From JASHVB01 sp035508435 (lineage in GTDB: Bacteria; Pseudomonadota; Alphaproteobacteria; Acetobacterales; Acetobacteraceae): a DNA stretch of 64,000 bases. The stretch spans positions 35,200 to 99,199 of the forward strand of contig DATJNA010000070.1 in the NCBI GenBank assembly GCA_035508435.1, given 5' to 3'. The translations under genes were made by a program, and so were the position numbers. Below the pieces are notes generated by a model that worked only from the letters and a program-made list of their open reading frames with translations, was not told the DNA's origin and searched no databases. Below are positions 32,423 through 41,423 of this stretch, one piece after another; position 1 is the stretch's first letter; the number at the start of each line of letters is the position of its first letter.

Positions 32423-33726
32423 TGGCCGCCTGCCTTCACGCGCTCCCACATGCGGGTTCGCGCGCGTTCGGCGGCGAGCGGCACCGGGCCGATATGGAAC
32501 ATGCGCGCTTGCTCGGCCGGCGCGGGATAGACGGCCGGATTGTTCAGCAGCGACGGGCGGATCATGGCGCGGCTGGCCGGCACGGCATTGGGATTGCGCG
32601 TGACGTTGGTGATGCCCGCCATCACGTCCGGCTGCAGCAGGAAGTTGATGAACTGCAACGCCAGCGCCTTGTGCGGCGCGTCGGCCGGGATGGTCAGCAT
32701 GTCGAAGCCGATCTGCGCGCCCTCCTTCGGGATCACGTATTGCACCGTCACGCCCTGATGCGCCTGCGCCGCGCGTTCCGCCGCCTGCGCCACATCGCCG
32801 GAATAGTCCATCGCGAGGCAGATCTGGCCGGTCGCCAGGGCCTCCAATGCGCCACCGGAGGCGAAGTTGCGGATATAGGGGCGAATCGCCATCAGCGTTT
32901 GTTCTACCGCGGCGAGGTCGGCGGCGCTGGTGCTGTCCTGGCTCTTGCCCAGGTAGCGCAGCACCGTGGGGATCACGTCGATTTCCGAATCCAGGATGAC
33001 GATGCCGCACGATGCGAGCTTCTGCGCCCATTTCGGCTGGAACAATACGTCCCAACTGTCGAGCGGCGCGTCCGGGGCGAGGGCGCGGATGCGGGCGGGA
33101 TTGATGCCGAGGCCGGTGCTGCCATACAGATAGATCGCGCCATGCGCATTGCCCGGATCGGACGCCGAGACGCGCTGCATCAGCACCGGATCGAGATTCT
33201 TCCAGTTTGGCACCTGTGCATGGTCGATGGTGGCCAGCGCGCCATCCTTGATCAGGCGGGAGAAGCTGGGCTCGTCGCTCGGCACGACGATGTCGTAGCC
33301 TGAGTGGCCCGCCAGCATCTTGGCTTCCAGCGTCTCCAGGCTGTCGAATTCGTCGTAATTGACCTTGGCGTTGAATGCCTTCTCGAAGCGCCTGAGAGCG
33401 GCGGGATCGATATAGTCGGTCCAGTTATAGACGTTCAGCACGCGCTGCTGCGCCTCGGCGGGCAGGATCATGGCGAACAGGGTGAGGCCAAGCAGGGCGC
33501 AGCGAATGGCGTGGCGGCGGCCGAATGACAGCCATTGCCAGTGTGCCGGCAATCGCCGCTCGGCGGAGCGCCCGCGCGCCGGCGAACGCCGCTGCGCCAA
33601 CCGCCGCCGCGCCACCTCTCGCCACGCCATCCCTCGCCGCGCCACCTCTCGCCACGCTCCCCCTCGCCACGCCGCCGTCTGGCCGCGGTCGGATAACGTG
33701 CCGGTCACGGCGGCGGTTGTTGCCAT
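32419..33726 (-). CDS. potF: Polyamine-type periplasmic binding protein (PotF/PotD-like) with long N-terminal extension
   Basis: Predicted 435 aa. The mature region from about residue 92 begins QQRVLNVYNWTDYIDPAALR, the standard PotD/PotF opening, and continues with GYDIVVPSDEPSFSRLIKDG. Before it comes a signal-like RRHAIRCALLGLTLFAM with A-E-A cleavage site. Ahead of that is an unusual ~70 residue arginine/alanine-rich extension with a ten-residue repeat (AWREVARRGM, AWREVARRRL) encoded by 30 bp direct repeats near 33602-33660. The ATG at 33726 nevertheless has a strong AAGGAG site. Either the extension is translated or an internal start is used. It is the first gene of the operon. Confidence 0.88.
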   Translation of the reverse strand: MATTAAVTGTLSDRGQTAAWRGGAWREVARRGMAWREVARRRLAQRRSPARGRSAERRLPAHWQWLSFGRRHAIRCALLGLTLFAMILPAEAQQRVLNVYNWTDYIDPAALRRFEKAFNAKVNYDEFDSLETLEAKMLAGHSGYDIVVPSDEPSFSRLIKDGALATIDHAQVPNWKNLDPVLMQRVSASDPGNAHGAIYLYGSTGLGINPARIRALAPDAPLDSWDVLFQPKWAQKLASCGIVILDSEIDVIPTVLRYLGKSQDSTSAADLAAVEQTLMAIRPYIRNFASGGALEALATGQICLAMDYSGDVAQAAERAAQAHQGVTVQYVIPKEGAQIGFDMLTIPADAPHKALALQFINFLLQPDVMAGITNVTRNPNAVPASRAMIRPSLLNNPAVYPAPAEQARMFHIGPVPLAAERARTRMWERVKAGGQ

Positions 33727-33956
33727 GCTTGCTCCTTGCTCAATGGGGTTGCGGCCCCCGATCCCGGCTGGCTCGCGCCGAGGATAGGCAGCAGTTCGCG
33801 GATTTGCACCTGATGCGGCGCGCGGCTACCTCATGGCCGCCCGGCCGGTCTGCGCGTGCCGGCGCGGCGACCGTTGCATCGCGGAAACACGTCAGCAACA
33901 AAGCGGTCCTATATCGGGAGGTGTCCGCATTTCCCTTGGAATGCGAGGAGGTTGGC

Positions 33957-34166
33957 ATGTTGAAGAAGCTTGCCGTCGGGATTGTCGCGATCGTTGCTTT
34001 GGCAGCGGTTGAGGGCTGCGCCTACGATCCCTACACCGGCACCTATGTCCCATGCTGCGCCTATCCGGCCTATCCCGCCTATGGCTATGGCTACGGCTAC
34101 TACCCGCCGGTGGTCGGCGGCGTGGTCATCGGCGGTGGCTGGCACGGCGGTTGGCACCGGTGGTAG
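33957..34166 (+). CDS. Small Tyr/Gly-rich lipoprotein
   Basis: Predicted 69 aa. MLKKLAVGIVAIVALAAVEGC gives a type II signal peptide, with lipobox-like AAVEGC and the lipidated Cys at about residue 21. The mature part is almost all Tyr, Pro, Gly and Trp (YPAYGYGYGYYPPVVGG) and ends HGGWHRW. GAGGAGG precedes the ATG at 33957. Similar small proteins are common in alphaproteobacterial envelopes, but no function is established. Confidence 0.75.
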   Translation: MLKKLAVGIVAIVALAAVEGCAYDPYTGTYVPCCAYPAYPAYGYGYGYYPPVVGGVVIGGGWHGGWHRW

Positions 34167-34180
34167 GGGTGCGGTCGGAT

Positions 34181-34402
34181 ATGGCCGGCGCGCGCCGCCG
34201 TGATCTCGCCAGCCCGACGTCTGAGGCTGCCGAGCCGCGGAGCGGCGGGATGAACGGAAGCGGCGGGATGAACGGAAGCGGCGGTATGAACGGAAGCGGC
34301 GGCATGGATGATTGGTGGGGCGTACTGGCCAGCGTGGCGGTGATCGCCTCCGGCGCCGCGCTGATGCTGTATGTGCTGGTGGAGTGGGCGGCCGGGATGT
34401 AG
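34181..34402 (+). CDS. Small membrane protein with GSGGMN repeats
   Basis: Predicted 73 aa. A hydrophilic N-terminal half ends in four near-identical SGGMNG-type repeats encoded by an 18 bp tandem array (34241-34312), followed by one membrane helix, WWGVLASVAVIASGAALMLYVL. It starts 15 nt after the lipoprotein gene, so co-expression is likely. The ATG lacks a strong ribosome binding site. SHOCT-like or sporadic small membrane proteins have this layout, but I do not recognise a family. Confidence 0.5.
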   Translation: MAGARRRDLASPTSEAAEPRSGGMNGSGGMNGSGGMNGSGGMDDWWGVLASVAVIASGAALMLYVLVEWAAGM

Positions 34403-34417
34403 CCGCCCCGCAGCGGT

Positions 34418-35383
34418 TCAGGCCGCCAGCCTCGGCAGCAGAAGTTCGGGGTTCCCCAGGCAACATTTCTTGAACTTCTTGCCACTGCCGCAGGGACAGG
34501 GGTCGTTGCGGCCGATGTGGCGCAGCGGGTTGCGGTCGCCGCCGGAACCATCCTCCGGCCATGCCAGTGCTGTTTCTCGCGCTTTGCGTTCCCGCTCCTC
34601 GCGCGCCGCTTTATCGCGCACGTATTGCTCTGTGAACCCATACCAGTGGGAGAGCTCGTCGATGGCGCTGGTGAAGGGTTCCAGCCGATGGTTCTCGATC
34701 GCCGCCCTGCCGGCGGGGTCTTCCAGCCCCTGTCGGAGGTCTGCTTCGAAGTGACGGTAGTGCATCACCATGGGCTCGACCCATTGGCGCTGGAACAAGC
34801 CTTTGACGTCCTCGACCATGTCGGTGAAGCCGAACATGCCGACACAATATGTCACGGCCGCCCAAATGTATGACTCGCCGCGCGGCTCGGCGACGTTCAG
34901 CAGGTGGCGAAGATAGGCATGCATTTCATCGCGCGCGATGCGGCCGGTCAGCGTCAGGTAGGCCATCGCCAACAGCGAGGCTTCCCGGATGAATTCGTCG
35001 GTCTTCGCATCCTCGATCACCGCCTGCAACGGCGCGGCATTGCCGTCGAAGGTGCGAGCGAGAATGTGCCGCAGCGTCGTGGTGATGCCGTCGCCAAGCG
35101 CAGCGTCGGTTGCGTCGGCATGATGCAGCAGGCGGCAGAGCGGCTTGAAAGCCGAGGTTTCTGCCGTTTCGCCGCATAGGTGCAACGCAAACAGCACGCC
35201 ATCGGCCGTCTCGATGGATCGGTCTGCGCCGTCGGCGTACCGCGACAGCAACGCGACGAGAGCTGGTGCCGCTTCGGTCCAATGGTCCAGGCACCACTGC
35301 ATGGCGGCGCGCGGCAGCGTGTGGCCGGCGGTGCGGAAAGCCTGGATCGCGTCGTCGATCGTCATGTCAACCGGTTCCGTCAT
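34418..35383 (-). CDS. DUF1186 protein with C-terminal SEC-C motif
   Basis: Predicted 321 aa, mostly alpha-helical (HEAT-like, about residues 1-260). The C-terminus carries a canonical SEC-C zinc motif, GRNDPCPCGSGKKFKKCC, as found in SecA and many DUF1186 proteins. The SEC-C motif binds zinc and can mediate contact with SecB or ribosomes; the role of the free-standing family is unknown. It faces the small membrane protein gene convergently with only 15 bp between stops. Confidence 0.85.
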   Translation of the reverse strand: MTEPVDMTIDDAIQAFRTAGHTLPRAAMQWCLDHWTEAAPALVALLSRYADGADRSIETADGVLFALHLCGETAETSAFKPLCRLLHHADATDAALGDGITTTLRHILARTFDGNAAPLQAVIEDAKTDEFIREASLLAMAYLTLTGRIARDEMHAYLRHLLNVAEPRGESYIWAAVTYCVGMFGFTDMVEDVKGLFQRQWVEPMVMHYRHFEADLRQGLEDPAGRAAIENHRLEPFTSAIDELSHWYGFTEQYVRDKAAREERERKARETALAWPEDGSGGDRNPLRHIGRNDPCPCGSGKKFKKCCLGNPELLLPRLAA

Positions 35384-35392
35384 GGTTCGCTC

Positions 35393-36277
35393 CTAACCAA
35401 AGAATCGCATGAACTGTTGCAGCGTGGCCTCGGGCGCTTCCTCCGGGATGTAGTGCCCGCATTCGACCGCGGCGCCGGTGACGTCGGCCGCGCAATATTG
35501 CCGCCAGATCGCGACCGCGTCGTACCAGGCGGCGATGCGCCCTTTCGATCCCCATAGCGCCAGCAACGGACACGCGATCTTCACACCGGCCGCTCGGCTT
35601 TCGCGGTCGTGCACCAGGTCGATGGTGACCGCGGCACGGTAGTCCTCGCACATGCCCATGATGTTCTCCGGGCGGCGCGCGGCAGCGAGGTAGTCGGCCA
35701 GCGCCTCGGGATGGAACAAGTCGGACGGGCGTGGGGAACGCGCGGTATGCGCATGGAACCATAGGTCCGGTGCGGCATTGATCAGCGCTTCCGGAAACGG
35801 ATGCGGCTGGGCGAACCAGAACCAGTGATAGTAGCCCAGCGCGAATTCCATGTTCGCGCGTTCGAAATGCTCGATGGTGGGAATGATGTCGAGCACTGCC
35901 AGCCGCTCGACACGGTCGGGAAAATCCAGCGCGAGCCGGTGGGCGACGCGCCCGCCGCGGTCATGGCCCGCGAGGTGGAACCGGCGGTGGCCGAATTGCT
36001 CCATCACCGCGACCATGTCCTTGGCCATTTCGCGCTTGGCGTAGGGCGTGTGGTCGGGCGTGGCCGGCGGCTTGAACGATTCGCCGTAGCCGCGCAGGTC
36101 GGGGCAGACCACAAAAAAGCGCTCCGCCAGCGCCGGGGCCAGCAGGTGCCAGTTGCAGTGCGATTGCGGGTTGCCGTGCAGCAGCAGCAAGGGCGGGCCG
36201 GAGCCGCCATGGCGGAGGCGAACGCTGCCGCCGGGCACCGCGATGTGGCTCAGCGTGAAACCGTCGAAGAAGACCAT
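35393..36277 (-). CDS. Alpha/beta hydrolase, fluoroacetate dehalogenase-like
   Basis: Predicted 294 aa. The oxyanion motif LLLHGNPQSHCNW, the VCPDLRGYGESFKP segment and the nucleophile elbow GHDRGGRVAHRL (Asp in place of Ser) are those of haloacetate dehalogenases and epoxide hydrolases. The catalytic histidine is in VECGHYIPEEAPE. Arginines after the nucleophile and the YHWFWFAQP stretch resemble halide- and carboxylate-binding residues of fluoroacetate dehalogenase. The ATG at 36277 overlaps the upstream gene's end by 28 nt. The gene sits 10 nt ahead of the DUF1186 gene. Confidence 0.85.
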   Translation of the reverse strand: MVFFDGFTLSHIAVPGGSVRLRHGGSGPPLLLLHGNPQSHCNWHLLAPALAERFFVVCPDLRGYGESFKPPATPDHTPYAKREMAKDMVAVMEQFGHRRFHLAGHDRGGRVAHRLALDFPDRVERLAVLDIIPTIEHFERANMEFALGYYHWFWFAQPHPFPEALINAAPDLWFHAHTARSPRPSDLFHPEALADYLAAARRPENIMGMCEDYRAAVTIDLVHDRESRAAGVKIACPLLALWGSKGRIAAWYDAVAIWRQYCAADVTGAAVECGHYIPEEAPEATLQQFMRFFG

Positions 36278-37908
36278 GGCATGTCCTCGTCGCAGACCCG
36301 ATCGAAGGCGAGGACGTTGAACCCGTCGCCGAGTCGGCGCCAACAGGGATTGTCGAGCGCGGCGCGCATGGCGGGCAGGGTGGCGCGGCTGGCGTTGTCC
36401 TGGGCCAGCAATGCCAGCACCACACGGCGCGTGGTGCCGAGACGGGCGAGGATCCGGGCGGGTGTTTCGTCGCCCGACACGACCATCAGGCGCTGCGACG
36501 CCGGCGACTCGATGGCGAAGGCACCCACGATCCCGACGCCGTCGTTGCCGCGCGGGACCAGCACGATCCCGCCGCCGGCGAGGCGCGCCGCGGCCGCGGC
36601 GGTGGCTCGCGCCGGCTGCATGGTCTCGGGGCGGACCATCAGGCCGGCGAGGGAGGCGGCCTGGACGCTCAGCACCACGGCGATGGCCGTGCGGCGGGCG
36701 AGGGGGGGCAGGCTGGCGATGGCGCCGGCCAGCAAGAGGGCGGCGAAGGGGGTCGCGAAGGCAAGGTAGCGCAGTTCGACGTAGGTGTCGTGGAAGATGG
36801 CGCTGAGTGCCAGCAGGCCCACGTGCGGAGCCAACGCAGCGGCGAGCAACAGGCGGCGGGCGCTGGCCGTTACCGCGATGTGGCGCCAGCGCGCGGCGAT
36901 CAAGGCTGCGCCGACGAGTGCCAGCAGCGCGACGGCTGCGGCAATGGCGGCGCGGGCGGGGGCCGGCGCGTACAGCGGCAGGCCACCGAACAGGTTGGCG
37001 GCGGCATAGCGGGCGAGGCGGGGCAGCGCGGCGAGCAAGCTGAAGGGCGGGAACTGGCCGGTGCGGCTGTCGCGTTGAGCGAGAAAGAACCAGAGATTCG
37101 CGAGGAGGAAAGGCAGCAACCCGGTGAGCGTCGAGATCAGAAGCGGCAGGCCAGGGAGGCAGGAAGCGGGGAGCCTTGTCTCTGTCCCGCCGCTGCTATC
37201 CGCCGCGACGCCTTGCAGGAAACCAGGCGAACAAGCTGCCCCGCGCTGCCGTCCCGGAGCCGCTGTGTCGACCCACCGCGGGTCGGCCGTCCGGCCGGTG
37301 GCAACGCGCGCCGCCACGGTCGCCGCCGCCACGAACGCCGCGAGGTAATTCGCGAACATGGCGGCCCCGAGCAATACACCACCGACGAATCCCCGCCGCC
37401 GAGGGGACAACAGCGCCACCACGCCCCACAGCGTCAGTGCCTGTGGCAGCGCGAAGCCGCGGGCAATGGCGCCGGTATAGGCGAACCCGTAGCAGCCGAG
37501 CGTCAGCAGCATCGCCAGAGCCGGGGGCGGGCCGGTGCGGCACGCGATCACGCCCACTGCGGCCAGCGCCGCGACATCGCAAAGCACGGAGAACACCCGC
37601 GCGGTCAGCAGGCCGCTGCCCATCAACCGTCGCCACCGGGCTACCGCCCAGAAATACAGCGGCGGGTGTACGTCGGTGGCGCGCAGGTCGCGTGCGATGC
37701 CGGCCAGGCTGGCATGGCCACTCTGCAACACCCACACCATGCCGGCCGGAAATGCGGTCGCGGGCCAGGCCGGGCGCGCAACGCCGGCGGTGAGGAACAA
37801 CGTGTATTGCTCGTCGTATTCCGCGCCGCGCGCCACGGCGGTGGCGGTCAGCACGGCCAGAGCCAGCAGCAGCACCGCCGCGCACGATTTCTGCCCCGCG
37901 TTAACCAC
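36250..37908 (-). CDS. Polytopic membrane glycosyltransferase-like protein (ArnT/GT-C type)
   Basis: Predicted 552 aa with about ten or eleven membrane helices. The first periplasmic loop has EYDEQYTLFLTAG and, further on, ATDVHPPLYFWAVARWRRLMG, the D-E and H-P-P-L-Y-F pattern of GT-C enzymes such as ArnT and PMT-like mannosyltransferases. A large soluble loop follows the fifth helix. The frame is open to 38064, but the upstream part overlaps the divergent GT2 gene; a GTG at 37908, just ahead of the first helix, is chosen, with an ATG at 37983 as alternative. It probably uses the polyprenyl-phosphate sugar made by the divergent GT2. Confidence 0.78.
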   Translation of the reverse strand: MVNAGQKSCAAVLLLALAVLTATAVARGAEYDEQYTLFLTAGVARPAWPATAFPAGMVWVLQSGHASLAGIARDLRATDVHPPLYFWAVARWRRLMGSGLLTARVFSVLCDVAALAAVGVIACRTGPPPALAMLLTLGCYGFAYTGAIARGFALPQALTLWGVVALLSPRRRGFVGGVLLGAAMFANYLAAFVAAATVAARVATGRTADPRWVDTAAPGRQRGAACSPGFLQGVAADSSGGTETRLPASCLPGLPLLISTLTGLLPFLLANLWFFLAQRDSRTGQFPPFSLLAALPRLARYAAANLFGGLPLYAPAPARAAIAAAVALLALVGAALIAARWRHIAVTASARRLLLAAALAPHVGLLALSAIFHDTYVELRYLAFATPFAALLLAGAIASLPPLARRTAIAVVLSVQAASLAGLMVRPETMQPARATAAAAARLAGGGIVLVPRGNDGVGIVGAFAIESPASQRLMVVSGDETPARILARLGTTRRVVLALLAQDNASRATLPAMRAALDNPCWRRLGDGFNVLAFDRVCDEDMPWSSSTVSR

Positions 37909-37981
37909 TTGTTTGCCTGGCGCTGGTTGGATGCAACGCGGGTCAGGATAGCGACCAAACGTTAACAAATCGGGCAACGCC

Positions 37982-38995
37982 ATGCTGGATGTCGCCGCCT
38001 TCCAGGCTCTGCTGCCGCCGGTATTCTCGGTCGTGGTGCCGGCGTTCAATGAGGCCGAGGGCATTGCCGCCTTTCATCGGCGACTGGCCGTGGTCATGCC
38101 GCCGCTGGGGACGTGGGAGGTGATCTATGTGAACGACGGCAGCACCGACGCCACACTCGCGGCGTTGCGTGCGCTGCGGCAGGCCGACCCGCACATCGCG
38201 ATCGTCAATCTGTCGCGGAATTTCGGCAAGGAGATCGCGACCACCGCCGGCCTCGACCATGCGCATGGCGATGCGGTGGTGGTGATCGATGCCGACCTTC
38301 AGGACCCGCCGGAGTTGATCCCCACGCTGGTGGCGTCGTGGCGGCAGGGCTTCGACACGGTCTATGCGCAGCGCCGCGCCCGATTGGGCGAGACGTGCCT
38401 GAAGCGCGCCACCGCTGCAGTGTTCTACCGATTGATGCGGCGGATGGGACGGGTCGAGCTGCCGCCCAACACCGGCGATTTCCGGCTGATGAGCAAGCGC
38501 GTGGTGGATGCGGTGCGGCAGTTGCGGGAGCGCCACCGGTTCATGAAAGGCGTGTTCGCCTGGGTGGGATTCCCGAGCTGCGCAATCCTCTACGATCGCG
38601 CGCCGCGGCACGCAGGGGCGACGAAGTGGAATTATTGGAAGCTGTGGAATCTGGCGCTCGAGGGAATCACGAGTTTCACCGTGATGCCACTGAAGGTCGC
38701 GACCTATCTTGGTGTCGTGGTGGCGTTGCTGGCCGCGGTCTACGCGGCGCAGGTGGTGGTGAAGACGCTGTTGTTCGGCAACCCGGTGGCCGGATATCCC
38801 AGCCTGATGACCGTCGTATTGCTCCTTGGCGGCGTCCAGCTCATGACGTTGGGGGTGATCGGCGAATATCTCGGCCGGGTGTTCAATGAGACGAAGCAGC
38901 GCCCACTGTATCTGGTGGAGGCGTACCAACCCAGCGCCGCGGCGACCTCGTTTGCGGAGGGCAGGCGGACTGTGGAGCGGATCGGCAAGGGGTGA
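37982..38995 (+). CDS. Polyprenol-phosphate glycosyltransferase (GtrB/DPM1-like GT2)
   Basis: Predicted 337 aa. GT-A domain with VVVPAFNEAEGI, the VIYVNDGSTDAT nucleotide site, SRNFGKEIATTAGLDHAHG and the metal-binding VVVIDADLQDPPELIP; then the FRLMSKRVVDAV and KGVFAWVGF segments. Two C-terminal membrane helices complete the GtrB fold. It should transfer a hexose from a UDP or GDP sugar to undecaprenyl phosphate. Its start codon lies back to back with possible starts of the membrane glycosyltransferase on the other strand, so the two share one promoter region. Confidence 0.9.
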   Translation: MLDVAAFQALLPPVFSVVVPAFNEAEGIAAFHRRLAVVMPPLGTWEVIYVNDGSTDATLAALRALRQADPHIAIVNLSRNFGKEIATTAGLDHAHGDAVVVIDADLQDPPELIPTLVASWRQGFDTVYAQRRARLGETCLKRATAAVFYRLMRRMGRVELPPNTGDFRLMSKRVVDAVRQLRERHRFMKGVFAWVGFPSCAILYDRAPRHAGATKWNYWKLWNLALEGITSFTVMPLKVATYLGVVVALLAAVYAAQVVVKTLLFGNPVAGYPSLMTVVLLLGGVQLMTLGVIGEYLGRVFNETKQRPLYLVEAYQPSAAATSFAEGRRTVERIGKG

Positions 38996-39232
38996 GAACG
39001 TGCGGGCGATACACTTCGCCTTGGCACGACTCATTGGCAAATTCGTCGCGGCGGGCAATGATTTCCAGACTTGCCGCGGTGCCAATGCTTGCAGGCCGAG
39101 CGGGTTCGACGGTGAGTCGGATGCACCACAAACGCCGACGCTGTCCGGCGGTGAGTCTTTCACATGTGCGGTGAGTCTTTCGCATGTACGGATCGCCAAC
39201 CGACGTCGAGGGTCGGTCATGGATCCTGCGCG

Positions 39233-40348
39233 ATGCGGTGGTGGTCGTTCTGCTTGCGGTTCACCGGCGCTGCGGTGCTTATTTCGCTGCTTGCCCTCGG
39301 CGCGCATGCCATCCCGCCGTCAGACCACTTGAGTGTTCTGCGACGCGGTGTCGCCATCACCGGCTGGTATCGTTTCCCGGTCAGCGCCGAGCCGGAGGCG
39401 TTGCGCGGCTACCTGACCGATTCCGATATGATGGCGCTGCGCCACGCTGGCTTCACCTTTGTCCGGCTGGCGGTGCAGCCGGAATTCCTGGCTGGTAGTC
39501 CCGAGCGGCGCGCGCTTTTGGTCGATGCCGTCCAGCGGCTGCAGCGCGCGGGGCTGGCGGTCGTGATCGACGCGCATCCCGCCGGCTGGCACCTCGAGAC
39601 CAGCGCGGCCGATCGCGCCGCGTTATTCGGGTTCTGGCGCGGCCTGGCGCCCGCGCTGCGTGGCCTGTCCCCGCGCCTGACCTTCCCGGAACTGCTGAAC
39701 GAGCCGGTGTTCCCTGACGCGCCGGGCCAATGGGCAGCGTTGCAGGACACGCTGCTGCACATCGTTCGCACCGCCCTGCCGGATGCGACGATCGTGCTGA
39801 CCGGCAATGACTGGGGCAGCATCAGGGGTCTGACCGCTCTGCGGCCTGCGGCGGACTCGAATGTTGTCTATAGTTTTCATTTCTACGCGCCGCAGGAACT
39901 CACGGCTCTGGCCGCCTACCGTCCGGGCCTCGACCGCACTGTCCTCGCTCGCCTGCCGTTTCCGAATGATGCGCCCGGCTGTGCGGAGGTCGCCACCGGC
40001 GCGGACGCCGCGACCGCGGGAGTGGTGAGGTTCTATTGCGAGCAGAGCTGGAATGACGGGCGCATCGCTGCCGAGATCGGCAATGCGGTAGCGTGGGGCC
40101 GCCGCAGCCACGTCGCGCTGCTGCTAAGCGAGTTCGGCGCCTCCGCGATGCTCGCGCCGGCGGCACGCGAGGGGTGGCTGCGCGCGGTCCGCACGGCCTG
40201 CGAGGCGGCGGGCATCGGCTGGGCGTTGTGGGGCTACGATGACGTGATGGGATTCAACCTGCCACGTCCGGTCGGTGCACACCCGGAGCTGGATACCAAC
40301 GTGTTACGTGCATTGGGAGTGACGCCGAGCGATTCGGCTTCAAGGTGA
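39233..40348 (+). CDS. Secreted glycoside hydrolase family 5 protein
   Basis: Predicted 371 aa. A signal peptide (RFTGAAVLISLLALGAHA) is followed by a TIM-barrel domain. The acid/base glutamate is in FPELLNEPVFP, the YSFHFYAPQELT segment carries a conserved His/Tyr, and the nucleophile glutamate is in ALLLSEFGAS. These are the GH5 cellulase/mannanase landmarks. The frame is open to 39164, but that part contains a 20 bp direct repeat (39150-39189), so the ATG at 39233 is preferred. In the neighbourhood of two polymer glycosyltransferases it may trim or regulate an exopolysaccharide. Confidence 0.85.
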   Translation: MRWWSFCLRFTGAAVLISLLALGAHAIPPSDHLSVLRRGVAITGWYRFPVSAEPEALRGYLTDSDMMALRHAGFTFVRLAVQPEFLAGSPERRALLVDAVQRLQRAGLAVVIDAHPAGWHLETSAADRAALFGFWRGLAPALRGLSPRLTFPELLNEPVFPDAPGQWAALQDTLLHIVRTALPDATIVLTGNDWGSIRGLTALRPAADSNVVYSFHFYAPQELTALAAYRPGLDRTVLARLPFPNDAPGCAEVATGADAATAGVVRFYCEQSWNDGRIAAEIGNAVAWGRRSHVALLLSEFGASAMLAPAAREGWLRAVRTACEAAGIGWALWGYDDVMGFNLPRPVGAHPELDTNVLRALGVTPSDSASR

Positions 40349-40352
40349 GGCG

Positions 40353-40706
40353 CTATCGTCCCTGCCGGGTGCGAACCCATACCGGGTCAGGCGAATGCCT
40401 CGAGGCGCGCACAGCCCGGTAGACCGACGCAGCCAACAGGCCGATCGCCAGCGGTCCGGCAAAGATCAGCCAGGTCAGCCAACGCGGCACGTCAAAGACG
40501 AACGTGTCGGACAGCCAAATGACCAGCCAAGGGACGACAAGCTCACCCGCGACGCCAAAAGCCAGGATAGCGACGGTGAAGTCGCCTGACGGTTGCGCCA
40601 GTTGACGCGGCCGTGGTGCGACCTCCCGGCGGCTCGAAACGCGCGGGATCGCGTCATCCTGTCGGCGTGGGTATCTCGTCTCGGTTTGGTGACGCGTATT
40701 GCTCAT
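40353..40706 (-). CDS. Small two-helix membrane protein, unknown
   Basis: Predicted 117 aa. A charged N-terminal ~45 residues is followed by two hydrophobic segments (VAILAFGVAGELVVPWLVIWL and WLTWLIFAGPLAIGLLAASVY as shorter pieces) and a basic tail. GGAG stands about ten bases before the ATG at 40706; the frame further upstream is not supported. It converges on the GH5 gene with a 4 bp gap between stops. No family is recognised. Confidence 0.6.
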   Translation of the reverse strand: MSNTRHQTETRYPRRQDDAIPRVSSRREVAPRPRQLAQPSGDFTVAILAFGVAGELVVPWLVIWLSDTFVFDVPRWLTWLIFAGPLAIGLLAASVYRAVRASRHSPDPVWVRTRQGR

Positions 40707-41173
40707 GGCGCTGTCTCCGATCCAAAGGCGCGCGCGATGCGGCGTCATCCATGAATGCCCCAGCGGCAGGCCGCGACGGACGGCCCCGAATCCGAACCCA
40801 GGCGGGGCAACTGGCGAGGGCTGGTATGTTGCTGTCACGACGGGGCTCCTGCTCCCTTTATCCGAAGGTTCGCCCTTCAGCGTCGTGTCAGGTGACGCTG
40901 ATGCTGCCGGGCGGTAATTGCCGGCAGGCGAGCATGACCTGTGCGGTTGGCGGTCAAATACGGCCGGGCTGAGGCGCCCGCCGCCAGATTTTGGTCATAT
41001 CGCGAAGCCGCCCGCCGGCCACGCGCCCGCTCCGCGCCGGCCACGCGCCCGCTCCGCGCCGGCGTTCGACCAACCTGGCGTACGCGGTCCGACTCACGCC
41101 GAGTTGACCCCACCCGGCGCGCCACCTGACGTTATCGGGGCCGCCGCCGCCGCCGCCGGAGCATTTCCCCGCC
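40707..41173. other. Intergenic region with a hairpin and a 22 bp direct repeat
   Basis: No gene is supported in these ~470 bp. A TGCCGG/CCGGCA inverted repeat lies at about 40904-40926, and two exact 22 bp copies of CCACGCGCCCGCTCCGCGCC plus GG stand head to tail at 41019-41062. A GCC run just before 41160 precedes the decarboxylase fragment. Confidence 0.5.
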
Positions 41174-41344
41174 ATGCCGACTCTCGACCCCAGCGAGTGG
41201 CGCGGGTTGCCCGTCCTCGGCCATCGCATGCTCGATGACATGCTCGACCACCTGGCGGGGCTGCGGGAGGGGCTGGTCTGGCGGCCGATGCCCCCGCCGT
41301 GGGTGCTGGCGCGCGGCAGGGCGCGATCGGCGATCGCGGCGTGA
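41174..41344 (+). pseudogene. PLP-dependent (aromatic amino acid-type) decarboxylase, N-terminal fragment
   Basis: The 56-codon frame reads MPTLDPSEWRGLPVLGHRML, then DDMLDHLAGLREGLVWRPMP, which resembles the first helix region of group II pyridoxal-phosphate decarboxylases (LGHRMLDDMxDxL, then a VWRP-like segment). The next residues become low-complexity and the frame stops at 41342. The rest of the ~470 residue enzyme, including the lysine that binds the cofactor, is absent from downstream DNA. This looks like a deletion remnant. The identification is from pattern memory. Confidence 0.55.
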
Positions 41345-41423
41345 ACCGGGCGTGACAAACGAAATGCCGGCGCGGTAGATCAGGTCGGCAGCGTGACAAA
41401 TAGAATTGCAGTGGATTTGGTTG

